A DNA stretch of 5,341 bases, from positions 1 to 5,341 of the forward strand of contig JAUVBO010000310.1 of assembly GCA_030591195.1 (NCBI GenBank). The letters run 5' to 3'. A model generated the notes under the pieces. It ran no database searches. It was not told the origin of the DNA and saw nothing but the letters and a program-made list of their open reading frames with translations. Source of the DNA: Pseudomonadota bacterium (GTDB taxonomy: Bacteria > Myxococcota > Polyangia > GCA-2747355 > JACKDQ01). Positions within the stretch are counted from its first letter, which is position 1, and each line of letters starts with the position of its first letter. The translations under genes and the position numbers were made by a program. Of this stretch, positions 1-5,341 are shown in pieces.

Positions 1-1957
1 CCAACGTGGCCATCCGCACGGTCGGTCCGGCCGCCACGCTCGAGGCGTCCTCGGCCGACTGCCCGTGCTGGCCGGTGCTCTCCTCCAGCGGGACCACCAC
101 GGTGGGGACGAGCTCGATCGGGGCGGCCTGGGCGCCGCGCATCGACGACCCCTCCAGCGGCGCCCGGGTAGCTGAGGGAAAATCGTCGGCGGGGTCTGCC
201 TCGCTGCCGAGATCGAACGGCGGCAAGGTCCTCGATGGCGTCAGGCCATCGGGCCCGAGGGGATCCTCGGGAACCAGCGAGCGGACCAGCTCGCCGATCG
301 ACTCGGGGTTGGTGCGCGGCGCCAGCCGAGCGAGGGCCGCGGCGAGGTCGTCGCGCAGGTCCTCGGCCGACCCGTAGCGACGCGCGGCGTCGGGCTCCAA
401 CGCCCGGGCGCAGATAGCGTCGACGTCGGGAGGAATCTCCGGCAACACCGCCGACGGGAGGAGAGGCTCGGGATCTCGAGCCGCGGCGAGCAACTCCTCG
501 AGCGCCGCGTGGGCGAAGAATGGCCGCCCGGTGAGCATCTCGAACAGCACCAGGCCGAGGGAATAGATGTCAGCCCGCCGGTCGACCACCGCGGCCCGCG
601 CCTGCTCGGGCGCGAGGTAGCGCGCCTTGCCGAGCACCGTGCCCTCGGCGGTCCGATGCGGGTCCCCGACGCCGCGGGCGAGGCCGAAGTCGATCACCTT
701 GACCTCGCCCTCGTAGGACAGCAGCACGTTCTGCGGGCTCACGTCGCGGTGGACCAGCCCCTTGGAGTCTTGCAGCCGAGCGCGGTGGGCGTAGGCCAGC
801 CCGTTGGCCACCTCCCGGGCGATGAACAGCGCCAGCGGCAACGGGATCCGCTGCTGCTGCTCGGCGACCGCGGCCAGGACGTGGTAGAGGTCCTTGCCGG
901 CGACATACTCCATCGCGATGTAGAACGTCTCGCCGAACTTGCCGACGTCGTAGACCGGCACGATGTTTCCGTGATGCAGCGAGGCCAGCAGCCGGGCTTC
1001 GAAGAGGAACCGCTCGACGAACGCCTCGTCGCGCGCCAGCGACGTCCGGATCGTCTTCAGCACGCAGACCCGGCTCAGCTCCTCGATGCCCTCGATCCCC
1101 TCGGCCCGGGCGAGCAGGATCTCGCCCATCCCGCCGCACGCGAGCCGCCCGAGGACCGTGTAGCGGCCCAGCCGCGGACTGTCCTCGGCGCCGCGGATCG
1201 TCTGTTGCATCTGCTCGGCGCTGATAAACGGCTCACCCCGGATCCCCAGGGCACGCTCGATGGCGGTCAGCAAGTGCTCGGGCAAATCGACGCTCGACTC
1301 GAGCGGGTCCGCTTCAGCTGGCGCCTTACCGCTGAGCAGGTGAGCGAGTACCCCGCCAGCGGCGCTGAGGTCGGCCACCAGAGTGCCGTGCCGGCCACGG
1401 AGCCGATAGGTCTCGGCCTCGGGCAACGCCGACGGTACGGCGGCCAGGCAGAGCCGAGTGGCAGTGGAGATCTGCAGCAGCAGCTCCCGCTGGCCCGGCG
1501 GCTGGACCAGACGCAAGGCGGTCGGGCAGATCCCGCCGTGGGTCAGGCCTTCGGCGTGGAGCTGGGCGAGCCCGTCGAGCAACTGCTGGCAGAGCCGGGC
1601 GGCCTCGGCCGCGGGCAGCCTGCCCTTGACGTCGAGCTCTCGCTGCAGGTCGTGCCACGCTGGCTCCGACTCGATGCCGTAGACCACGCCATCGTGTTCG
1701 TAGCCGAAGTCGACCAGCGGGGAGCAGCAGCGGTGCTCGAGGGAGCTGAGGATCGCGGCCTGGTCGCGGTAGGCCTCGAGCGCCCGCTCGTCGAGGTCGT
1801 CAGCGAGCGCCGCGGTGGCGATCAACTGCCGGCCGTCCCCCTGACTCTCGGCGGCGTAGCGACGAAGCCGGCCCCGCTGCTCGAGGCACTCGCGGAGCAG
1901 GTAGCGGCCACCGAGCGCTCTGCCAAGCAATGGATCGACTGTGACTGTTTCCAGCAC
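1..1957 (-). CDS. Tandem pseudokinase-Ser/Thr protein kinase, C-terminus beyond window
   Basis: 652 codons of an uninterrupted minus-strand frame are visible and the gene continues past position 1. The second domain (about residues 266-539) is a complete Hanks-type kinase expected to phosphorylate Ser/Thr on proteins. It has a glycine loop ending GGMGE (G270-G278), ATP lysine K301, helix-C E320, catalytic loop HRDVSPQN (D405, N410), DFG at 423-425, APE at 449-451 and helix-F D463; T436 and T440 lie in the activation loop. HRDVSPQN is a variant typical of myxobacterial kinases. The first domain (about 12-258) is a degenerate kinase fold without catalytic residues. After residue 540 comes an acidic Pro/Ser/Thr-rich, probably disordered tail; no membrane helix is seen in the visible part. 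The start is chosen as GTG 1957 because an in-frame stop lies at 1982-1984 and a GAGGGG sits at 1972-1977, although its 14-base spacing is long. TTG 1930 is an alternative. The substrate is unknown. Confidence 0.93.
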   Translation of the reverse strand, partial: MLETVTVDPLLGRALGGRYLLRECLEQRGRLRRYAAESQGDGRQLIATAALADDLDERALEAYRDQAAILSSLEHRCCSPLVDFGYEHDGVVYGIESEPAWHDLQRELDVKGRLPAAEAARLCQQLLDGLAQLHAEGLTHGGICPTALRLVQPPGQRELLLQISTATRLCLAAVPSALPEAETYRLRGRHGTLVADLSAAGGVLAHLLSGKAPAEADPLESSVDLPEHLLTAIERALGIRGEPFISAEQMQQTIRGAEDSPRLGRYTVLGRLACGGMGEILLARAEGIEGIEELSRVCVLKTIRTSLARDEAFVERFLFEARLLASLHHGNIVPVYDVGKFGETFYIAMEYVAGKDLYHVLAAVAEQQQRIPLPLALFIAREVANGLAYAHRARLQDSKGLVHRDVSPQNVLLSYEGEVKVIDFGLARGVGDPHRTAEGTVLGKARYLAPEQARAAVVDRRADIYSLGLVLFEMLTGRPFFAHAALEELLAAARDPEPLLPSAVLPEIPPDVDAICARALEPDAARRYGSAEDLRDDLAAALARLAPRTNPESIGELVRSLVPEDPLGPDGLTPSRTLPPFDLGSEADPADDFPSATRAPLEGSSMRGAQAAPIELVPTVVVPLEESTGQHGQSAEDASSVAAGPTVRMATL

Positions 1958-1983
1958 GCGACGCGAGCTATCCCCTCGGCTTC

Positions 1984-2013
1984 AGTATCGGGGCGCCGGA
2001 GGTCAGCGGTCAA
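1984..2013 (-). promoter_or_regulatory. Possible sigma-70-type promoter for the kinase gene
   Basis: On the minus strand TTGACC (2008-2013) and GATACT (1984-1989) are separated by 18 bases, each differing little from the -35 and -10 consensus. Initiation near 1977 would give a leader of about 20 bases before GTG 1957. This lies in the 153-base gap between the lipoprotein stop and the kinase start. The rest of the gap holds a purine-rich Shine-Dalgarno-like run (2052-2060) and a small hairpin after the lipoprotein stop, with no gene of convincing size. Short-motif match only; the kinase could instead be read from the lipoprotein promoter. Confidence 0.35.
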
Positions 2014-2110
2014 TGCGCATGCCGATCACCTGCGCGGCTCACCGGTCAAGGACCTCCTCCGCGGTCGTCGTGAGGGGGTGACAGGCCCAACTGACCTGAG
2101 GCGCTCAGCC

Positions 2111-2476
2111 TCACTGGGGCGGACCGACCGGACCCTGGGCCGGAACGCCGGGCCCTGGGGCATGGCCGGCCGGGCCCTGGGGCGGCGGCGCGAGGTACTT
2201 GATCGCCTTGACGCTGACGATCCAGTTCGGCCCGACGTTGTGCTGGTGTCCGACCACCACCGCATCAGCGCCCATGTTCGCCGCCTGGTAGCGGGCGTGC
2301 TCGATGGCCGCGGGAATGTTCGGTCCCTGGCCCGAGACCATCCCCAGGACACGGAAGGCCACCGACGGTTGAGCCTGGAGCACATGGACGCTCTGAGGCG
2401 GCGGCGCGGTGACACAGCCGCCGGCGAACAAGGTCCCGGCGAGCAGCATCGCCAGCAGGGTCGGTGAGCGGGTCAT
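2111..2476 (-). CDS. Predicted lipoprotein with a YbjQ/RcsF-like small domain
   Basis: 121 residues. The N-terminus MTRSPTLLAMLLAGTLFAGGC has a basic start, a hydrophobic stretch and a lipobox-like AGGC with C21 as the lipidated cysteine, so the mature protein (about 100 residues) should be membrane-anchored outside the cytoplasm. The middle (residues about 29-95) contains a helix ending AANMGADAVVV (65-75) followed by a strand WIVSVKAIKY (85-94). This helix-then-strand pattern, with Gly-Ala-Asp-Ala-Val, recalls YbjQ, RcsF and DUF4156 domains; the family assignment is tentative and only one cysteine (C21) is present. The last 26 residues are Pro/Gly/Gln-rich low complexity. ATG 2476 is chosen because it opens the signal peptide and has a good ribosome binding site. 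The same frame is open far upstream across bioB, but those codons are a GC-rich shadow. It lies upstream of the kinase on the same strand, possibly cotranscribed. Confidence 0.82.
   Translation of the reverse strand: MTRSPTLLAMLLAGTLFAGGCVTAPPPQSVHVLQAQPSVAFRVLGMVSGQGPNIPAAIEHARYQAANMGADAVVVGHQHNVGPNWIVSVKAIKYLAPPPQGPAGHAPGPGVPAQGPVGPPQ
2149..2183. repeat. 13-bp direct repeat in the lipoprotein tail
   Basis: CGGGCCCTGGGGC occurs at 2149-2161 and again at 2171-2183, inside the codons for the Pro/Gly-rich tail. The period of 22 bases is not a multiple of three, so the two copies are read in different frames (as PQGP and as PGP). This suggests local slippage or duplication in low-complexity sequence rather than a functional site. 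Confidence 0.7.
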
Positions 2477-2483
2477 CTGCTCT

Positions 2484-2488
2484 CTCCT
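2484..2488 (-). promoter_or_regulatory. Ribosome binding site of the lipoprotein gene
   Basis: AGGAG on the minus strand, seven bases before ATG 2476, within a purine run. It fixes the lipoprotein start at the beginning of the signal peptide instead of any codon further upstream in the same open frame. Confidence 0.8.
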
Positions 2489-2496
2489 CTCTGGGT

Positions 2497-2511
2497 TCAG
2501 GTTGGACCTGA
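2497..2511. promoter_or_regulatory. Perfect 6-bp inverted repeat at the lipoprotein start site
   Basis: TCAGGT-TGG-ACCTGA is a perfect palindrome with a three-base spacer. It covers the predicted transcription start of the lipoprotein gene (about 2507) and lies about 24 bases from the bioB -35 box. It could be an operator for a dimeric regulator or a 5'-leader hairpin. It does not match the BirA or BioR biotin operators as I know them. Confidence 0.4.
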
Positions 2512-2513
2512 GG

Positions 2514-2541
2514 ATCCTACTGGACGCTCGCTGCTTGTCAA
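2514..2541 (-). promoter_or_regulatory. Sigma-70-type promoter of the lipoprotein gene
   Basis: Minus-strand TTGACA (2536-2541, full consensus) and TAGGAT (2514-2519, four of six) are 16 bases apart. Initiation near 2507 gives a leader of about 30 bases containing the AGGAG site. The -35 box overlaps that of the bioB promoter on the other strand by five bases. Confidence 0.55.
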
Positions 2542-2563
2542 AGCGCGCACATGCCCCTACATT
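2535..2563 (+). promoter_or_regulatory. Sigma-70-type promoter of bioB, positioned for a leaderless mRNA
   Basis: TTGTCA (2535-2540, five of six) and TACATT (2558-2563, four of six) are 17 bases apart, the ideal spacing. The expected start, about seven bases after the -10 box, falls on or beside the bioB ATG at 2570. No Shine-Dalgarno sequence precedes that ATG, which agrees with a leaderless transcript. No alternative promoter with a longer leader is apparent in the 93-base gap. Confidence 0.5.
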
Positions 2564-2569
2564 GCGACA

Positions 2570-3565
2570 ATGTCCGCCGAACCCGACTCCTACCTGCACC
2601 TCGCCGAGCGTGTGATCTCCGGCGACGTCCCCACGCGCGACGAGATGCGCCAGCTGCTCGCGGCCCCCGACGACCGGCTGCCCGAGCTGCTCGACGCGGC
2701 ACAGATCGTCCGCGAGGCGCACTTTGGCCGCGGGGTGCGGATCCAGATGTTGGTCAACGCCAAGAGCGGCAAGTGCGGCGAGCGCTGCGGCTACTGCTCC
2801 CAGTCGAAAGACAGCCGCGCCGAGGTGCCGGTCTACCCGATGATCGCCGACGACGAGATCCTCGCCGGCGCGCGGCTGGCCGCGGCCGGCGGCGCGTGTC
2901 GCTACTGTATCGTCACCTCGGGGCGGATCCCCGCCGAGGCCGAGATCGAGCGGCTCTGCGCGGTGGTCGGCCGGATCCGCGTCGAGGCACCAGCGCTGGC
3001 GATCTGCTGCTCGATCGGCATGGTGACCGTCGACCAGGCTCGCCGGCTGCGCGACGCCGGCGTGACCTGGATGAACCACAACACCAACACCAGCGAGCGG
3101 CACTACCAGAAGATCTGCAGCTCCCACGACTACGCCGACCGCCTGCGCACGATCGAGGCGATCCGCGCCGCGGGGCTCAATACCTGCAGCGGCGGGATCG
3201 TCGGCATGGGTGAGGACGACGCCGATCTGGTGGAGATGGCCTTCACCTGCCGCGAGCTCGACGTCGACGCGATCCCGGTCAACTTCTTCTACCCGGTGGC
3301 CGGGACCCCGCTCGCGGAGCAACCGGGACCATCGCGCGCGCGCTGCCTCAAGGCGCTCTGCCTCTTCCGCCTGGTCAACCCCGACAAGGAGATCCGCGTC
3401 GCTGCCGGCCGCGAGCACTACCTCGGCGACGAGCAGGGCCTCGCGCTGCAGGCGGCCAACGCGCTGTTCGCCGGCGGCTACCTGACCACCTCGGGGGACT
3501 CCCTGGCCGACACCCGACGGATGATCGTCGAGGCCGGCTTCGTCGTCGACACCGCGCAGGGGTGA
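2570..3565 (+). CDS. bioB: Biotin synthase (radical SAM)
   Basis: 331 residues, usual length. BioB inserts sulfur into dethiobiotin, the last step of biotin synthesis, in the cytoplasm. The radical-SAM motif CGERCGYC supplies C69, C73 and C76 for the [4Fe-4S] cluster that cleaves S-adenosylmethionine. Ligands of the sacrificial [2Fe-2S] cluster are present, by alignment from memory with the E. coli enzyme: C113 (RYCIVTSGR), C146 (ICCSIG), C206 (TCSGGIVGMGE) and R281 (AAGRE). The substrate-site motif MNHNTNTS (168-175) and the C-terminal GGYLTTSGD (302-310) are also typical. The RYCIVTSGR form is nearer to Gram-positive-type BioB than to the E. coli sequence. ATG 2570 is supported by the promoter position, not by a ribosome binding site. 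No other biotin gene is visible; the next gene is three bases downstream and coupled to it. Confidence 0.97.
   Translation: MSAEPDSYLHLAERVISGDVPTRDEMRQLLAAPDDRLPELLDAAQIVREAHFGRGVRIQMLVNAKSGKCGERCGYCSQSKDSRAEVPVYPMIADDEILAGARLAAAGGACRYCIVTSGRIPAEAEIERLCAVVGRIRVEAPALAICCSIGMVTVDQARRLRDAGVTWMNHNTNTSERHYQKICSSHDYADRLRTIEAIRAAGLNTCSGGIVGMGEDDADLVEMAFTCRELDVDAIPVNFFYPVAGTPLAEQPGPSRARCLKALCLFRLVNPDKEIRVAAGREHYLGDEQGLALQAANALFAGGYLTTSGDSLADTRRMIVEAGFVVDTAQG
3558..3562 (+). promoter_or_regulatory. Ribosome binding site for the fusion gene, next to the bioB stop
   Basis: AGGGG lies immediately before the bioB stop codon (3563-3565) and six bases before GTG 3569. It supports the GTG start and implies translational coupling to bioB. 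Confidence 0.65.
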
Positions 3566-3568
3566 CCG

Positions 3569-5197
3569 GTGGCCGGGACCGCCTACGTCACCGCCGAGAC
3601 CCTGGCGCGCCGCACCCGGGGCTGGATCGAAGCGGCGCTGCTGCCCCCCGCCCGCCGGCGAAGCTTGCCAGCGCTCGAACGCGCCGCGCTGCTGGTGGTC
3701 GATGTGCAGCGCTACTTCGCTGACCCGACATCCCACGCCTACTTGCCGGCGCTCGCCCCGCTGCTGCCGCACATCACCCGGCTGATCCACAGCTTCCGCG
3801 AGGCCGGGCGCCCGGTGGTGCTCACCCGCCACGGCAGCGCCAGCGGCGATCCGACGCCGATGCGCCGCTGGTGGCACGACGAGCTGCGCCAGGGTGAGGC
3901 TCGGGCCGAGCTGCTCGAGACGCTCGAGCCTCGGCGGGCGACCCTGGTGCTCGACAAGCAGCACTACTCGGCGTTCCTGCAGACCGAGCTGCGCGCATGG
4001 CTCCAAGCACAGGGATGCGAGGTGCTGGTGATCGCCGGGGTGATGACCCACCTCTGCTGCGAGACCACCGCCCGCGACGGGTTCATGCGCGGCCTCGAGC
4101 CGGTGCTGGTCGCCGACGCATGCGCCGCGCCCACCGAGGAGCTTCACCTCGGTGCCTTGCGCGCCCTGGCCCACGGCTTCGCCGTGATCGCCCCGACCGC
4201 CGACGTGTTGGTCGCGCTCGATCCCGCCACGGCCACGAGCGAGGCCCTCGCCCCGCAGGCGACAGTGCCCCGCAGGTGCGATCTGGCGGTGATCGGAGCC
4301 GGGCCCGCGGGAACCGCCGCGGCGATCCAGGCTCAGCGGGCCGGGATCCAGCCGGTGCTGCTCGACCGCGCGACGCGGCCGGGCCTGGCGGCGACGGCGA
4401 ACCTGATCGAGAACTACCCCGGGTTTCCGGGCGGGGTCGGCGGCGCGACGCTTGCCGAGCGGTTCGCCGCCCAGGCCGCGGCGATCGGCGTCGAGCCGCT
4501 GCTGGCCGAGGTGACCGCGGTGGAGCGCGCAGCAGGGGCCCTGGTGCTCGATGTCGCTGGTCGTCACCCGCTGCGGGCCCGAGCGGTGATCGTCGCCACC
4601 GGTACCCGAACGCGGACGCTGCCAGCGCTCGAGTCCGCCGCCACCGACCCACGCCTGGTGGATCGCGTCGACGCCCTCGGCCGGCTCGGTGGCCGCCGCC
4701 TGCTGCTGGTGGGCGGCGGTGAGGCCGCTCTCGACCAGGCCCTGTTCGCCCGGCGGCGCGGGGCCGGCTCGGTCACGGTGGTGATCCGTGGTCAGGCGCC
4801 GCGAGCGATGAGCTTGCTGGTGGACCGGGCGCGTCGGCAAGGCGTCGAGCTACTCACCGGCTGCACCGTCAGCCATCTCGTCGGCGATCTCGACGCGCTG
4901 ACCGTGCACCTCGAGCTTGATGGCCGCGACGAGCACCGCGCGGTGGACGCGGTGGTGACCTGCATCGGCCGACGGCCCACGACGCCGCAGCTGCCCGCCA
5001 CGCTGGCCCGGCGATCCGACGGCACCCCGCGGGTCGACCGCCTCGGGCGCACCAGCGAGGCCGGGCTCTACCTCGCGGGGGACGCGCGACGGGGGATCTA
5101 CCGCCAGGTCGGCATCGCCGTCGGCGACGGCCTGGCCGCCGCGATGCACGCTGCGCGCTTCCTCGCCGGCGAGGGCTGGACCGACGGGCTCGACTGA
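3569..5197 (+). CDS. Isochorismatase-like hydrolase fused to a thioredoxin-reductase-like FAD oxidoreductase
   Basis: 542 residues, two domains, no signal peptide, so cytoplasmic. Residues about 35-215 are an isochorismatase-fold hydrolase: D45 (LLVVDVQ), K130 (LDKQHYSAF) and C163 in MTHLCCETTARDGF form the Asp-Lys-Cys triad of cysteine hydrolases. KxxYSAF, DGFMR, VADA and the EELHLGAL segment resemble EntB-type isochorismatases. The DxH metal site of nicotinamidases is not seen. After a short linker (about 218-236), residues 237-535 are a thioredoxin-reductase-like flavoprotein: FAD motif GAGPAG (243-248), ENYPGF (281-286), ATG at 343-345, NAD(P) motif VGGGEAALDQALF (381-393), and the FAD-closing AGD (503-505) with YRQVGIAVGDG (511-521). 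The redox CxxC expected just before the second glycine motif is replaced by D365-R-V-D368, so classical thioredoxin reduction is unlikely. The GTG start follows bioB by three bases. Substrate and electron partner are unknown; a ferredoxin-type reductase is one option. Confidence 0.93.
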   Translation: MAGTAYVTAETLARRTRGWIEAALLPPARRRSLPALERAALLVVDVQRYFADPTSHAYLPALAPLLPHITRLIHSFREAGRPVVLTRHGSASGDPTPMRRWWHDELRQGEARAELLETLEPRRATLVLDKQHYSAFLQTELRAWLQAQGCEVLVIAGVMTHLCCETTARDGFMRGLEPVLVADACAAPTEELHLGALRALAHGFAVIAPTADVLVALDPATATSEALAPQATVPRRCDLAVIGAGPAGTAAAIQAQRAGIQPVLLDRATRPGLAATANLIENYPGFPGGVGGATLAERFAAQAAAIGVEPLLAEVTAVERAAGALVLDVAGRHPLRARAVIVATGTRTRTLPALESAATDPRLVDRVDALGRLGGRRLLLVGGGEAALDQALFARRRGAGSVTVVIRGQAPRAMSLLVDRARRQGVELLTGCTVSHLVGDLDALTVHLELDGRDEHRAVDAVVTCIGRRPTTPQLPATLARRSDGTPRVDRLGRTSEAGLYLAGDARRGIYRQVGIAVGDGLAAAMHAARFLAGEGWTDGLD

Positions 5198-5221
5198 GCT
5201 AGAGAGAGTGTCTTACGCTAC

Positions 5222-5226
5222 GGAGG
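5222..5226 (+). promoter_or_regulatory. Ribosome binding site of the last gene
   Basis: GGAGG four bases before ATG 5231, in the 33-base gap after the fusion gene. It decides the start of the partial gene. The gap holds no terminator, so cotranscription with bioB and the fusion gene is likely. Confidence 0.65.
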
Positions 5227-5230
5227 GCCG

Positions 5231-5341
5231 ATGAGAGCACCCACCACCGACCCACGCGCCCAAACGATCCGGAGCGACGGCGCGATCTCCCCGCCCTCGG
5301 AGGCGGTCACCCTGCGCGAGGTCACCGGCCGCGACGATCTC
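5231..5341 (+). CDS. N-terminal fragment of an unidentified protein, possibly GNAT-like
   Basis: 37 codons are visible, open to the window edge. The reading begins MRAPTTDPRAQTIRSDG and reaches VTLREVTGRDDL at the edge. A polar leader of about 25 residues followed by a first strand of the form V-T-L-R-E-V-T and then an Asp-Asp-Leu helix start resembles the opening of some GNAT-type acyltransferase proteins, but such a short stretch cannot prove it. An in-frame stop at 5195-5197 and no other start codon in between support ATG 5231, which has a good ribosome binding site. Its position suggests it is the third gene of the bioB unit. Confidence 0.65.
   Translation, partial: MRAPTTDPRAQTIRSDGAISPPSEAVTLREVTGRDDL

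Noticed and set aside
1822..2013. A 63-codon minus-strand frame beginning with TTG at 2013, as an upstream part of the kinase or a separate gene.
   Set aside because: It overlaps the pseudokinase N-terminus in another frame and has no motif; its start lies inside the candidate kinase -35 box.
2097..2113. Small hairpin TGAGGC-GCTCA-GCCTCA overlapping the lipoprotein stop, as a terminator.
   Set aside because: The stem is only six base pairs and no T-tract follows on the minus strand, so an intrinsic terminator cannot be supported.
509..2467. A 652-codon open frame on the plus strand opposite the kinase and lipoprotein.
   Set aside because: It is codon-aligned antisense to the kinase, whose motifs are unmistakable; its own product has no recognisable motif or start signal.
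2477..2569. BirA- or BioR-type biotin operator before bioB.
   Set aside because: Neither the long AT-rich BirA palindrome nor a TTAT-type BioR box is present; only the unrelated TCAGGT palindrome was found.
2111..4840. A 909-codon open frame on the minus strand running across bioB and half of the fusion gene.
   Set aside because: Only its last 121 codons (the lipoprotein) look like a protein. The rest mirrors well-identified genes on the other strand and is rich in Arg, Gly, Ala and His as expected of a GC-rich shadow.
1..5341. CRISPR array, tRNA, rRNA, insertion sequence or phage element.
   Set aside because: No spaced repeat array, tRNA-like stem pattern, transposase motif or terminal inverted repeats could be seen; composition is even across the window.

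Overview
The window is GC-rich throughout. It holds two divergent transcription units, separated by a 93-base promoter region near position 2520, and all genes except those at the two edges are complete. The kinase carries an HRDVSPQN catalytic loop, a variant common in Myxococcota and related former Deltaproteobacteria, and base composition and codon use also fit. A Myxococcota-like bacterium is therefore the best guess, but this is inference because the window holds no rRNA or other marker.

Leftward unit (minus strand). A 121-residue predicted lipoprotein (2111-2476) is followed, after a 153-base gap, by a large Ser/Thr protein kinase (GTG at 1957, running off the window at position 1). The kinase protein holds two kinase folds in tandem. 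The first, roughly residues 12-258, has lost the glycine loop, the lysine, the catalytic aspartate, the asparagine and the DFG, so it is a predicted pseudokinase. The second, roughly residues 266-539, keeps every catalytic residue. An acidic, Pro/Ser/Thr-rich tail follows and continues outside the window.

Rightward unit (plus strand). bioB (2570-3565) is a standard biotin synthase with all cluster ligands. It appears to be transcribed from a promoter placed so that the mRNA starts at or next to its ATG (leaderless). Three bases after its stop begins a 542-residue fusion protein (3569-5197). Its N-terminal half is an isochorismatase-fold hydrolase, and its C-terminal half is a thioredoxin-reductase-like FAD/NAD(P)H oxidoreductase whose CxxC redox centre is replaced by DxxD. 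After 33 bases a third gene starts at 5231 and leaves the window after 37 codons. Its start resembles the N-terminus of some GNAT-type proteins, but this is weak.

How the genes may work together. BioB needs low-potential electrons for its radical-SAM chemistry. The coupled, CxxC-less reductase has the fold of thioredoxin-reductase-type ferredoxin-NADP reductases, so it might supply them, while the hydrolase half has no obvious place in biotin synthesis. The lipoprotein and the tandem kinase may form an envelope/signalling pair. Both links rest on gene order only. The most unusual items are the pseudokinase-kinase tandem, the hydrolase-oxidoreductase fusion behind bioB, and the back-to-back promoters whose -35 boxes overlap.
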